The notes under the pieces were generated by a model. It was not told where the DNA came from, ran no database searches, and was given only the letters and a program-made list of their open reading frames with translations. From the NCBI GenBank assembly GCA_028864975.1, contig JAGWLG010000038.1, positions 1 through 33,449 on the forward strand: a stretch of 33,449 nucleotides of DNA, read 5' to 3'. This DNA is from Thermoplasmata archaeon (GTDB lineage Archaea > Thermoplasmatota > Thermoplasmata > Lutacidiplasmatales > UBA184). Of this stretch, positions 22,601 through 30,643 are shown piece by piece; position 1 is the first letter of the stretch; each line of letters begins with the position of its first letter. Made by a program: the position numbers and the translations under genes.

Positions 22601-23197
22601 ATGCGTCGAGGGGTCCTGGCCGTCGGCGCCGTTCTGGTCGCCCTAGGGCTCTTGTTCACCTTCGTCCCCCTCTTCGTCCCCTCCGGAGGCGCCCAGTTCG
22701 GCGCGGCCATGGTGCAGTCGCGGACGATGCTGTTCGAGGCCCGCTACGCGTTCACGTGGACCGAAGGTGGTGCGGCGGACTACGTCGCAGCATACGGCTG
22801 CGGGGAGAAGGCGCCCTCGACCCTCAACTCGTCCACAGGTCCTTCAACGGTGTGCGGAGGCCAGGTCCTGCTCGCCCATGCCTCCGGCGCCTCCGGGACC
22901 ATCGCGTGCAGCGTCCCGAACGCCCAGTGGGTCCTGGTGGTGGCCTTCACGAACGCGTCCGGTTCGATCGATGGCGCGGCCAAGATCTCCGCGACCGCGA
23001 GCCAGGGCCTGATCGGGGTCCCTCTGCTCTTTCTCGGAGCGATCTTTGTCGCGCTCGGAGCGATCTTGTCCCGTCGCGGCCCCCGACCCGCCCCCGAGTC
23101 GACCTTCTTCGCGCCGGGGCCGGGAGCCGGATCCGGGCCCGAGGAGCCCTTGTCGGAGGGGCCGTCCCGTTCGAAGGTGTCAGTCAAACGGTCGTAG
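22601..23197 (+). CDS. Two-helix membrane protein with outer cysteine-containing domain (paralog B)
   Basis: A protein of 198 residues with the same layout as its upstream neighbour: a first helix at about 5-27, an outer domain with YGCG and TVCGG as the likely disulphide pair, a second helix at about 137-157 (GLIGVPLLFLGAIFVALGAIL), and a cytoplasmic tail rich in Pro, Gly, Ser and charged residues. The tail differs fully from that of paralog A while the outer domain keeps its signature, suggesting the same outer ligand type with a different inner partner. Function unknown. Confidence 0.7.
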   Translation: MRRGVLAVGAVLVALGLLFTFVPLFVPSGGAQFGAAMVQSRTMLFEARYAFTWTEGGAADYVAAYGCGEKAPSTLNSSTGPSTVCGGQVLLAHASGASGTIACSVPNAQWVLVVAFTNASGSIDGAAKISATASQGLIGVPLLFLGAIFVALGAILSRRGPRPAPESTFFAPGPGAGSGPEEPLSEGPSRSKVSVKRS

Positions 23198-23247
23198 GGG
23201 GACGACCACGCCCTCCACGACCTTCCTCGGGAGCCCCCCCGCGATGG

Positions 23248-23255
23248 TCTAAAGA
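23248..23255 (+). promoter_or_regulatory. TATA-like box of the M61 peptidase gene
   Basis: TCTAAAGA is centred about 42 nt before ATG 23294, giving a predicted leader of about 16 nt. Confidence 0.4.
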
Positions 23256-23293
23256 GTTCGAGAGCTCGTGCTCCTCGCGTCGCGAGGGTTCGT

Positions 23294-25102
23294 ATGAAGG
23301 TCCGTTACGTCGTCAGTCCGGAGGACATCCCGTCGCACTACCTCCACGTCGCCGTCGAGGTCTCGGGCCTCGCGGCGAACGAGAGCGAGGTCCAGATGGT
23401 CATGCCCGTCTGGACACCCGGGTCCTACCTCGTGCGGGAGTTCGCCCGAATGCTTCGCCGCGTCCAGGCCGTGGGCGAGGACGGCCGCTCGCTCTCCTTC
23501 ACGAAGGTCCGTAAGAACCGCTGGAAGGTGCTCAAGGGGAAGGAGGCCTCCTTCACCTTCTCCTACAGCGTCTACGCTCACGACATCTCGGTGGAAGGGA
23601 TCGACCTCACCGAGGACCACCTCTACTTCAACGGGGCCCCGCTCTTCTGTTACGTCGACGGGTCCAAGGACGATCCGGTCGAGCTCGTCGTGCACGTCCC
23701 CTCGGGATGGAAGGTCTACAGCGAGCTGCAGGAGGTGGGCAAGAACCCGCCGCGCTTCCGCGCGGAGAACTTCGACCAGCTATGCGATTCCCCGTTCGAC
23801 GCCGGTTCTCCGACGGAGATCGCGATCCGACCCGCGGGGGTCCCGCACCGGATCGTCCTCTGCGGGAAGGGGAACTTCTCCCCCCACAAGGTGGAGGAGG
23901 ATGTCCGGAAGATCGTCGAGGCGACCTACCGGCTTTTCGGAGAGCTCCCGATGCCCCGGTACACGTTCTTCTACCACCTGAACGAGAAATGGGACGGAGG
24001 GCTCGAGCATCTCGCCGGCACCGCCATCACCCTCCCCTCCGTCGTCTTCGCCCCCCGGAAGGAGTACGAAGTCTTCCTCGATGTGACCTGCCATGAGTAC
24101 TTTCATTTGTTCAACGTCAAGCGGATCCGCCCGAAGGTCCTGGGGCCCTTTGACTACGAGCAAGAGAACTACACGCGCATGCTCTGGGCGATGGAGGGGA
24201 CGACCGACTACTACACCTACCTCCTGCTCCGGCGGGCGGGGCTCTACTCGCCCAAGAAGTACCTGGAGAAGGTCGGCGAGCAGGTCAAGAAGTTCCGCGA
24301 GATCCCCGGCCGCAATCACCAGAGCCTGGAGGAGGCGAGCTTCGACAGCTGGATCGACCTCTACCGTCCGGGGGAGGAGACGCGGAACATCTCGATCTCC
24401 TACTACCTCAAGGGGAACCTGGTCTCGCTCTGCATGGACCTCGAGATCCGCGGGAAGAGCCAGAACGCGCACTCCTTGGACGACGTGATGCGCCACCTGT
24501 GGCAGGAGTTCGGGAAGAAGGGCGCGGGGATCCCCGAAGGGGACTGGCAGAAGGAGGCGGAGCGAGCGACCGGGGTCGAGCTCGGGGGCTTCTTCGACCG
24601 CTACGTCCGAGGCCGCGACGACATCGATTTCGCGACGTTCCTCCGGCATGCGGGTCTCACGCTCGAGCCCAAGGACGACGAAGCCACCGAGGGGGAGGAT
24701 CCCCCCGAGCTCCCCGGATACCTGGGGGTCGAGTTCAAACGGGAGGGGGACCGCCCCCGCGTGACCGTGGCGTTGGACGGGGGCCCTGGTCGCCGTGCGG
24801 GCCTCACCCCGGGGGACGAGCTGCTCGCCTTCGACGGGTACCGGGTGACCTACGACTCCGTCGGGGACATGCTGAAGAAGTTCCCCCCGGGAGAGAAGGT
24901 CTCGATCACGCTCTTCCGACGGGGGATCCTTCGGACCCTCGAGGCCACGCTCGGGAAGGCGCCCCCCTCGAAGTGGACGATCAAGGCGGACCCCTCCGCG
25001 TCCGAAGTCGCGCGGAAGGTGGCGGAAGCTTGGCTCGAGACGAAGTGGGAGTCCCTCGCGCCCAAGAACGGCGAGAAGGAAGCGCGGCCCAGCAAGGCCT
25101 GA
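23294..25102 (+). CDS. M61-family metallopeptidase with PDZ domain
   Basis: A protein of 602 residues, close to the family's usual length. Known M61 members are glycyl/alanyl aminopeptidases. An N-terminal beta domain (1 to about 165) precedes the thermolysin-like core with the substrate-binding GGLEH at 235-239, the zinc motif HEYFH at 267-271 and the third ligand Glu301 in MEGTTDYY. A helical domain follows, then a PDZ domain at about 475-555 (YLGVEFKREGD, GRRAGLTPGDELLAFDG) and a C-terminal tail. No signal peptide or membrane helix is present, so it is probably cytoplasmic and may take part in peptide turnover after the proteasome. The gene stands alone and converges with the DUF35 fusion gene. 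Confidence 0.93.
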   Translation: MKVRYVVSPEDIPSHYLHVAVEVSGLAANESEVQMVMPVWTPGSYLVREFARMLRRVQAVGEDGRSLSFTKVRKNRWKVLKGKEASFTFSYSVYAHDISVEGIDLTEDHLYFNGAPLFCYVDGSKDDPVELVVHVPSGWKVYSELQEVGKNPPRFRAENFDQLCDSPFDAGSPTEIAIRPAGVPHRIVLCGKGNFSPHKVEEDVRKIVEATYRLFGELPMPRYTFFYHLNEKWDGGLEHLAGTAITLPSVVFAPRKEYEVFLDVTCHEYFHLFNVKRIRPKVLGPFDYEQENYTRMLWAMEGTTDYYTYLLLRRAGLYSPKKYLEKVGEQVKKFREIPGRNHQSLEEASFDSWIDLYRPGEETRNISISYYLKGNLVSLCMDLEIRGKSQNAHSLDDVMRHLWQEFGKKGAGIPEGDWQKEAERATGVELGGFFDRYVRGRDDIDFATFLRHAGLTLEPKDDEATEGEDPPELPGYLGVEFKREGDRPRVTVALDGGPGRRAGLTPGDELLAFDGYRVTYDSVGDMLKKFPPGEKVSITLFRRGILRTLEATLGKAPPSKWTIKADPSASEVARKVAEAWLETKWESLAPKNGEKEARPSKA

Positions 25103-25105
25103 CGG

Positions 25106-25134
25106 GCGCGAGAGCGCGCGGGCCGCTTCGGCGG
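25106..25134. terminator. Two tetraloop hairpins in a convergent gap
   Basis: The 34-nt gap between two converging genes holds GCGC-GAGA-GCGC (25106-25117, GNRA-type loop) and CCGC-TTCG-GCGG (25123-25134, UUCG loop on the plus strand). They may block or stabilise transcripts from the plus side. No T tract is present. Confidence 0.45.
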
Positions 25135-25136
25135 TC

Positions 25137-26378
25137 CTAAGCTCCTCGAGGATGGGGGGTCGCTTTCGCCTCGCTGGCGGGCGGGAGCACGACGGCCTTC
25201 AGCCCATACCTCCAGGACCCCTCCTGAGGGTAGAGCCGTCGGAGCTCGAGCTCGACGTCGGCGCCGAGCGCGCTGACCGCCGGTTGCTGGTCGGTGAGCT
25301 GGAAGGTCAGGAGGTCGCCATCGGGAAAGCGGACGAGCGCCACCCCGTACCGTCCATAGGTCTCCTGGTGCCAGTCGAACTCCGTCGGCTGGGCCCCCGG
25401 ATGGATGACCGTCGCGCTCTCGACCTTTCCGCGATGAGGGAGCCGACCCCGTCGGAGCGAGTCGCGCGTCCCGCATCGGTGGCAGCGCCCGACGGGGGGG
25501 AGGGAGAACGCGGAGCACTGTGCACACCGTTCCCCCTCTAGGCGCCAGCGGGCGGGAAGGGTCGAGAGGTAGGTCTCGCGCGAGAGGTACGCACCCTGAC
25601 TGACCGCTGCGAGCGGAGCCCCGGCCCGGGCGCGCCAGGCCTCCTCGGGGACCTGGAACCACACGCGTTCTTCGGGGACCGGGTAGCCTTGGAGGGGGAC
25701 CTTCGACCCGTCGAGGAAGGTGCGCTGGTGGGTCCGCTCCCCGGTCGCGTGGACCCAGGAACCGGTCGTGCCCCCTTCGGAGCTCGCCGCGGCGGCGACG
25801 AGGGTCAGGAGGATCGAGACCGGGGCCGACGCCGCACCCCGGAACCCTCGGAGCTCCGGGGGTCGGACCGGTCCGGCCGGGGTGGACCCTTCACCCGTAA
25901 CCCAGGTACGGGGGCTGGGAGCGTTCGGCCCCTGCCCCTCGGCCAGCGCTCCGTGTCCGAAGGCGAGGGCCGCGGCGGCCGCGCTCTGCTTCGGTGGGTC
26001 ATCGACCCCCGTCCCTCGCGGAGACGCGAGTTGGGCGGAGAGGAGCCACGAGGGCCCATCGTGCTCCCCGACCTCCTCATCGAGGGCTTCGGAGAGCGAT
26101 TGGACGACCCCCTGGGTGCTGTCGGGGTAGGCCACGAGCTCGACCGACGGGAGCCCCCAGGCGTCGAAGAGCGCCGAGCGCTCGTCGCCCGCCAGCGAGG
26201 AGATGACGCGCACCTTGCGGACCTCGGCGCGAGCTCGCGCATTTGAGGGCTGCGTCTTGCGCAGGAGCTCTCCCGCACGAACGAGCAAGGTGAACGCGTC
26301 TTCGTCCGGTCCTTCGACCACGACGTTGCCCCGGGCCCATCCCGGCAGGGCCACCGCCGCCGCCGTCAGCACCGCCAT
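25137..26378 (-). CDS. DUF35 OB-fold protein fused to a degenerate thiolase-fold-like N-terminal domain
   Basis: A protein of 413 residues. The C-terminal third is a clear DUF35 unit: a zinc ribbon C285-AQ-C288...C299-HR-C302 and an OB-fold at about 310-398. Usual DUF35 proteins are only about 130-150 residues and bridge acetoacetyl-CoA thiolase and HMG-CoA synthase, helping pass the intermediate. Here about 280 extra residues precede it. These have the Ala/Gly-rich look of a thiolase/HMG-CoA-synthase fold (RVISSLAGDERSALFDAWG, SAAAAALAFGHGALAEG) but no recognisable active-site Cys: none occurs before C285. I infer a catalytically dead partner domain fused to DUF35. It follows the thiolase by 23 nt in one operon. 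The DUF35 part is sure, the N-terminal assignment tentative. Confidence 0.8.
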   Translation of the reverse strand: MAVLTAAAVALPGWARGNVVVEGPDEDAFTLLVRAGELLRKTQPSNARARAEVRKVRVISSLAGDERSALFDAWGLPSVELVAYPDSTQGVVQSLSEALDEEVGEHDGPSWLLSAQLASPRGTGVDDPPKQSAAAAALAFGHGALAEGQGPNAPSPRTWVTGEGSTPAGPVRPPELRGFRGAASAPVSILLTLVAAAASSEGGTTGSWVHATGERTHQRTFLDGSKVPLQGYPVPEERVWFQVPEEAWRARAGAPLAAVSQGAYLSRETYLSTLPARWRLEGERCAQCSAFSLPPVGRCHRCGTRDSLRRGRLPHRGKVESATVIHPGAQPTEFDWHQETYGRYGVALVRFPDGDLLTFQLTDQQPAVSALGADVELELRRLYPQEGSWRYGLKAVVLPPASEAKATPHPRGA

Positions 26379-26401
26379 GCTCCTTCCTTCCTCCCCGGTT
26401 C

Positions 26402-27571
26402 CTACCGAGAGAACACGTGGACCATCGCCGTGGCCCCGCTCCCTCCCACGTTGTGGGCGAGCGCTCGCTCGGCCCCCGGGACCTGGCGGGGACCCGCCTC
26501 CCCCCGGAGCTGGTGGTAGATCTCGCAGACCTGCCCCACGCCGGTCGCACCGAGGGGGTGGCCCTTCGCCTTGAGACCGCCGGAGGGATTGATCGGGAGC
26601 GCGCCCCCGAGACGGGTGCGTCCTTCCATCGTGGCGGATGGAGCCTCTCCCTTCGGCAAGAGCCCGGTGTCCTCGAGCGCGAGCAGTTCGGCGATGGTGA
26701 AACAGTCGTGCACCTCGGCGAACTGGACCTTCTCCCGCGGGAACGGCGCGTGGGCGAACGCTTGGTCCGCCGCGAAGCGCGACGCCGCGAGGGAGGTCAA
26801 GCTCGGTCGGTCCTGGAGCGCGAGGAAGTCGCTCCCGCCCCCGCTCCCGTCGATCCAGATCGGGGAGTCGGTGAAGCGGCGCGCGACCTCTTCCCGGGCG
26901 AGCAGGACCGCGGCTGCCCCGTCCGAGACCGGGCAGCAGTCGTAGAGCTTGAGCGGGTCCGCGACGGGAGGCGCGTCCCGGTGCTTCTCGAGCGTGATGG
27001 GCTTGCGGAGATGGGCATGGGGGTTGAGCGCGCCGTGGGCGTGGTTCTTGACCGCGACGGCGCCCAGGACCTCGGGCGTGAGCTTTCGCTCGGAGAGGTA
27101 GCGCTCGGCCAGCAGGGCATAGACCCCGGCAAAGGTGAGCCCGGCCAGCCGCTCCCACTCGGTCTCGCCGCTGACCCCGAGCCAGAACCGACGGCGGGGG
27201 GACGGGTCGTCGGTCATCTTCTCGAGTCCCGCGACGACGGCCACGTCGCAGGACCCTGCTCGGAGCGCATGGTAGGCCGCACGCAGTCCGGTCGAGCCGC
27301 TGGCGCACGCGTTCTCGACGTGGGTCACCGGGATCCCCGGTCGTCCCATCTCCTCGGCGAGGAGCGTCGCAGGGTTCCCGATCTGCCAGCCCCCGAACCC
27401 GAGGGTCGCCAGGTACCCCTCCCCCACATCGCTGGGGGAGATCCCCTTGTCCACCGAGGCGACCGCCTCGAGCAGCGCCTGACGGAGGAGCGAGCGGGGA
27501 GCGTGCGGCAGGACCCCGAAGGCGGTCTGCCCCGCTCCGACGACCGCGACACGGTTCGATGAGACCGTCAT
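26402..27571 (-). CDS. Thiolase family acyl-CoA acetyltransferase
   Basis: A protein of 389 residues, normal for the family. It is expected to condense two acetyl-CoA into acetoacetyl-CoA, the first step of the mevalonate route to archaeal lipids, or to act in beta-oxidation. The nucleophile is Cys89 in VENACASGS; other active-site residues are His288 in EVHDCF, His338 in KGHPLGATG, and the HNVGGSG loop. Sequence character is that of the archaeal/SCP2-like thiolases that pair with DUF35. It leads a two-gene operon with the DUF35 fusion. No ordinary HMG-CoA synthase is next to it, unlike the common archaeal cluster. ATG 27571 lies about 40 nt from a TATA-like CTTAAAGG. Substrate is inferred from context. 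Confidence 0.92.
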   Translation of the reverse strand: MTVSSNRVAVVGAGQTAFGVLPHAPRSLLRQALLEAVASVDKGISPSDVGEGYLATLGFGGWQIGNPATLLAEEMGRPGIPVTHVENACASGSTGLRAAYHALRAGSCDVAVVAGLEKMTDDPSPRRRFWLGVSGETEWERLAGLTFAGVYALLAERYLSERKLTPEVLGAVAVKNHAHGALNPHAHLRKPITLEKHRDAPPVADPLKLYDCCPVSDGAAAVLLAREEVARRFTDSPIWIDGSGGGSDFLALQDRPSLTSLAASRFAADQAFAHAPFPREKVQFAEVHDCFTIAELLALEDTGLLPKGEAPSATMEGRTRLGGALPINPSGGLKAKGHPLGATGVGQVCEIYHQLRGEAGPRQVPGAERALAHNVGGSGATAMVHVFSR

Positions 27572-27607
27572 ACGCCCCTTCCTCCTCTCCCCCGGCCACC
27601 CTCGGTT

Positions 27608-27615
27608 CCTTTAAG
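27608..27615. promoter_or_regulatory. TATA-like box shared by thiolase and ubiX
   Basis: CCTTTAAG is the only AT-rich element in the 65-nt gap between the two start codons. Read rightward it is centred 25-26 nt before ATG 27637 (leaderless ubiX). Read leftward it is centred about 40 nt before the thiolase ATG. One near-symmetric box could drive both genes. Confidence 0.45.
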
Positions 27616-27636
27616 TCCGCCCACCCCGCTCCGCTG

Positions 27637-28263
27637 ATGAATCCTCCCTCTGCGGGGGAAAGGCAGGTCCCGATGTCCACCTCGTCTCCCGCGCGACCCT
27701 TGGTCGTCGGGGTCACCGGGGCCAGCGGGGCCCCGATCGCGCTCAAGGTGCTCCAGGTGCTCGCGGAGACCGACATCCCCGTCGCCCTCGTCGTCTCCGA
27801 TGGCGGGGCGGCCGTCCTGCGGGAGGAGTGCGGGCTCTACCCTCGGGACCTGGAGCAGTATGCGGACGCGACCTACGACGACGGCGACTCGGCGGCGAAG
27901 ATCGCGAGCGGCTCCTCCTCCACGCGAGGGATGGTCATCGTCCCCTGCTCGGGCAATACCCTCGCGAAGATCTCTCATGGGTTCGCGGACACCCTCATCA
28001 CCCGTGCGGCCCAGGTGCACCTGAAGGAGCGCCGCCCGCTCGTCCTCGTCCCCCGGGAGACCCCGCTCTCCCCCATCACGCTGCGGAACATGACGACGGC
28101 CGCCGAAGCCGGAGCGATGATGCTCATGGCGTCCCCGCCGTACTACCTCAAGGCCGAGCGCGTGGAGGAGCTCGTGGCCTACCTCGCCGGGAAGGTGCTC
28201 GACCAGTTCTCCGTCCCCCACAAGCTCTACCGAGGATGGAAGGCGGACGAGGCCGTCGCGTGA
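27637..28263 (+). CDS. ubiX: Flavin prenyltransferase UbiX
   Basis: A protein of 208 residues that attaches a dimethylallyl group to FMN, making the prenyl-FMN cofactor of UbiD-type decarboxylases. Evidence: the nucleotide-binding start VVGVTGASGAPIALKVL, VVSDGGAAV, the VPCSGNTLAKISHG segment and the very conserved RPLVLVPRETPLSPITLRNM. In archaea with the modified mevalonate pathway, prenyl-FMN serves anhydromevalonate-phosphate decarboxylase, which would tie this gene to the adjacent thiolase; other UbiD partners are possible. No ubiD is in the window. ATG 27637 fits a leaderless promoter; ATG 27673 (MSTSSPARPL) is the start more like other UbiX proteins. First gene of a four-gene run. Confidence 0.93.
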   Translation: MNPPSAGERQVPMSTSSPARPLVVGVTGASGAPIALKVLQVLAETDIPVALVVSDGGAAVLREECGLYPRDLEQYADATYDDGDSAAKIASGSSSTRGMVIVPCSGNTLAKISHGFADTLITRAAQVHLKERRPLVLVPRETPLSPITLRNMTTAAEAGAMMLMASPPYYLKAERVEELVAYLAGKVLDQFSVPHKLYRGWKADEAVA

Positions 28264-28276
28264 CGAGGACACGGAC

Positions 28277-28936
28277 GTGACGGAGGGACGGGCAAGGTCG
28301 TGGCTGGGTTCGGACCCGAACGTCCACTTCGCCTTCGGGGCCGTGGCCCTGCTCTTGGTCCTAGTGATCCTTCTCACGCCCGCGTTGCTCAACGGCGGGC
28401 TCTCGGGGGGTAGCTTCCTCAGCCAGGGTGCGCTCTACGTGGCCCGGTCAGGGACGGACAACCTCTCCTTCGCCTTTGAAAGCCAAGGGAACGTGGAGTA
28501 CACGGCAATCTCCGTCGCGCTCAACCTCTCGGCGGGGGTCTTGGGTCCCAGCTTTCCGGGGAATGACACCACACCCCGCGGATGGGACCGGTGGTTCAAC
28601 GTCACCGATTCACTGGTCTCCCTGTTCGTGGTACGGAACGTGAGCGAAGCCGCCCACTCCAGGTTCGTGGTCAACGTGACCGCGGTCTCCTCGAGCTCGG
28701 TCAGCGAGGGGACTTTTGCCTTCTCCGTCCAGGGGTCGGCAACCGCGATGACGCTCACCGTCTATCCGATCTGGCCCCTCCGCGGGTCCGGCACGCTGCC
28801 CGAGGGATCGAATCCCATCCCATGGACGGACCGGGACCTCCCCCAGGGCCTCGCCCTCGCCCTGATGCCGCTGCCGCCGACGACCTCGGTGCTCTTGATG
28901 TCCCGGTGCGATATCGGAGGGGGCCCCGCGCGATGA
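28277..28936 (+). CDS. Single-pass membrane protein with outer domain, in the ubiX-guaAA operon
   Basis: A protein of 219 residues. After a short cytoplasmic start a membrane helix lies at about 18-38 (FAFGAVALLLVLVILLTPALL), followed by an outer, glycosylation-site-rich domain (NLSFAFES, NLSAG, FNVTD, VNVTAV). Family not recognised. GTG 28277 lies 13 nt after the ubiX stop and the gene ends in an ATGA overlap with the next one, so the run is translationally coupled. Its location between a cofactor enzyme and a nucleotide enzyme does not reveal its job. Confidence 0.65.
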   Translation: MTEGRARSWLGSDPNVHFAFGAVALLLVLVILLTPALLNGGLSGGSFLSQGALYVARSGTDNLSFAFESQGNVEYTAISVALNLSAGVLGPSFPGNDTTPRGWDRWFNVTDSLVSLFVVRNVSEAAHSRFVVNVTAVSSSSVSEGTFAFSVQGSATAMTLTVYPIWPLRGSGTLPEGSNPIPWTDRDLPQGLALALMPLPPTTSVLLMSRCDIGGGPAR

Positions 28937-29379
28937 AGCTCACCCGGGCGATCATCTTCTGGGTCGTCGTCATCTTGGCGCTCCTACTGCTGGAGGTCGC
29001 CCAGATCACCCACCTCTTCCATCTGGGCTATTCCTCGATCATCAGCAATACCCTCTCCTTCGTCTTCGCGTTGGTCCTGGTCACCATCCTCGCGCTCGTG
29101 GGGGCGGTCTTCGTCGGGATCTTCATCGCGCATCGGATCCTCTCCCCTCAGGGTTTCAGCCCGTTCGAGGAAGAGATGCTCAAGATGCGGCAGGAGGTGC
29201 AGGAGCTCCATCGGAAGCTGGACCGGCTTCATGTCCCCCAGGTCCCGGGGCGCTCCCAGGGCGCGGTTCACGCGAGCTCGGCGTCAGGGACGAGCTCCCT
29301 CGGATCAGAGAAAGTCGACGAGGTTGGCGACGCCGCTGAGGTGGGAGCGGTCCCCGGGGTGGCGGAGGCTCGACCATGA
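28933..29379 (+). CDS. Two-helix membrane protein with cytoplasmic coiled coil
   Basis: A protein of 148 residues. Membrane helices at about 6-28 and 36-65, then FEEEMLKMRQEVQELHRKLD (about 77-97) predicts a short cytoplasmic coiled coil, and a low-complexity tail ends the protein. The start overlaps the previous stop as ATGA and the stop overlaps the start of guaAA as ATGA. It could pair with the preceding outer-domain protein in the membrane. No family recognised. Confidence 0.7.
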   Translation: MKLTRAIIFWVVVILALLLLEVAQITHLFHLGYSSIISNTLSFVFALVLVTILALVGAVFVGIFIAHRILSPQGFSPFEEEMLKMRQEVQELHRKLDRLHVPQVPGRSQGAVHASSASGTSSLGSEKVDEVGDAAEVGAVPGVAEARP

Positions 29380-29942
29380 AGGTCCCGGTCGTCGATAACG
29401 GAGGGCAATGGACGCACCGGGAGTGGCGTGTGCTCCGCGATCTGGGGGCGGAGACCCGGATCGTCCCCAACACCACCCCCCTCGGGGAGCTCGATGCCGA
29501 CGGGATCGTCCTTTCGGGCGGGGCGCTGAGCCTTGAGGGGACCGACGCGAAGCTCGGAGTGGTCGGGTCGTATCTGGACGAGGGGAACGTCCCGGTGCTC
29601 GCGATCTGTGTGGGCCACCAGTTCCTCGCGCGGCACTTCGGAGGGAAGGTCTCGCGGGCTTCCACTCCCGAGTTCGGCAGGGTCGAGCTCACGGTCGATG
29701 CCCCGACCTCTCCCATCTTCCGAACGATCCCCTCCTCGCTCCGGGTCTGGGCCTCTCACAGCGACGAGGTCTCGGAGCTCCCGCCCGACTTCGAGGTGCT
29801 CGCCCACTCCCCCTCGTGCAAGGTGGAGGCGATGGCGCACCGCACGCGACCGGTCTTCGGTCTCCAGTTCCACCCCGAGGTCGAACACACCGAGAAGGGT
29901 ACGGCCTTCTTCCAGAACTTCCTCTCCCTGTGCCACCGGTAG
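29376..29942 (+). CDS. guaAA: GMP synthase glutamine amidotransferase subunit
   Basis: A protein of 188 residues, the class I glutaminase that frees ammonia from glutamine for GMP synthase, which turns XMP into GMP. Archaea commonly encode this part separately from the ATP-pyrophosphatase subunit, which is not in this window. The catalytic triad is visible: Cys78 in LAICVGHQ, and His166 and Glu168 in LQFHPEVEHT. GGALSLEG near residue 50 forms the expected oxyanion region. The start is coupled to the preceding membrane-protein gene by an ATGA overlap, making it the last gene of the run from ubiX. Confidence 0.93.
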   Translation: MKVPVVDNGGQWTHREWRVLRDLGAETRIVPNTTPLGELDADGIVLSGGALSLEGTDAKLGVVGSYLDEGNVPVLAICVGHQFLARHFGGKVSRASTPEFGRVELTVDAPTSPIFRTIPSSLRVWASHSDEVSELPPDFEVLAHSPSCKVEAMAHRTRPVFGLQFHPEVEHTEKGTAFFQNFLSLCHR

Positions 29943-29985
29943 GGGTCGGGACGAACGGAGCGCGAGGAGAGGAGCGACCACCACG

Positions 29986-30597
29986 GTGACCGAACGACGA
30001 GCGAAGGGGAGGTCGAGCTCCCCGCGGTCCGGAGGGGGGCTGGGCGAAGCCCGGAAGCTCCGGCGCTCGCGGCTGCTTGTCTACGTGATGTTCGCCTACG
30101 GTGTCGCCCTCATCGTCGGGACGCTCGCTCTCTGGTACCTGCTCGTCCCAGCTTCTCCCTCGTCCCCCTCTCCGGTGCCCTGCACGCTTGGAGCGCTCCC
30201 ACCCACGACCAGTCGGGCAACGGCCTCGCTCGCGGGACAATCCTCGGTCTTTCCTCCGCCCGCGAACGGCACGGCGACCCCGCAGACCTTCGATCTCTGG
30301 ATCAACACGACCGCACAACTCCTGCCAGGGACCAACGTCAGCTTCCAGGTCCACGACCTGGTCGGGAACCCGGTCTCCAGCTCCTGCCGGCTCCCCATCC
30401 CTGCGTCCGGATGGACGAGCAACGTCACGTCCCTCACGCTCGACCCCCAGCGGTCCTACGAAGCGACCTTCTTCGGGGCCCCCTCCCCCTCCTACCCCCG
30501 TGCGGGGGCCTTCGCGCTCATGGCCTGGGTGAACGCGACGAACCTTCCTTCGGCGGCCACGCTTGGGAGCACCCACGTGTTCCTGACGGTCGAGTGA
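29986..30597 (+). CDS. Single-pass membrane protein with outer domain
   Basis: A protein of 203 residues. A basic cytoplasmic start (MTERRAKGRSSSPRSGG) leads into a membrane helix at about 30-54 (VYVMFAYGVALIVGTLALWYLL) and a Pro/Ser/Thr-rich outer domain with two cysteines (VPCTLG, SSSCRLP) and several N-x-S/T sites. GTG 29986 was chosen for the GGAG about 12 nt upstream. It follows guaAA by 43 nt and may extend that operon. Not recognised; same general plan as the membrane proteins at 17.6 and 28.3 kb. Confidence 0.65.
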   Translation: MTERRAKGRSSSPRSGGGLGEARKLRRSRLLVYVMFAYGVALIVGTLALWYLLVPASPSSPSPVPCTLGALPPTTSRATASLAGQSSVFPPPANGTATPQTFDLWINTTAQLLPGTNVSFQVHDLVGNPVSSSCRLPIPASGWTSNVTSLTLDPQRSYEATFFGAPSPSYPRAGAFALMAWVNATNLPSAATLGSTHVFLTVE

Positions 30598-30602
30598 ACC
30601 AG

Positions 30603-30637
30603 AAGCGGGAACGCTTCACGACGGCCGCGCGCGGCCG
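30603..30637. terminator. Hairpin and 16-bp palindrome in a convergent gap
   Basis: Between two convergent stops lie AAGCG-GGAA-CGCTT (30603-30616, GNRA-type loop) and the perfect palindrome CGGCCGCGCGCGGCCG (30622-30637). Together they could end or stabilise transcripts from both sides. No T tract. Confidence 0.4.
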
Positions 30638-30643
30638 CCCCCT

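Noticed and set aside
25137..27776. Single minus-strand frame of 879 codons covering both thiolase and DUF35 genes
   Set aside because: Its N-terminal half is a shadow of the thiolase in another frame; the real DUF35 gene starts at ATG 26378.
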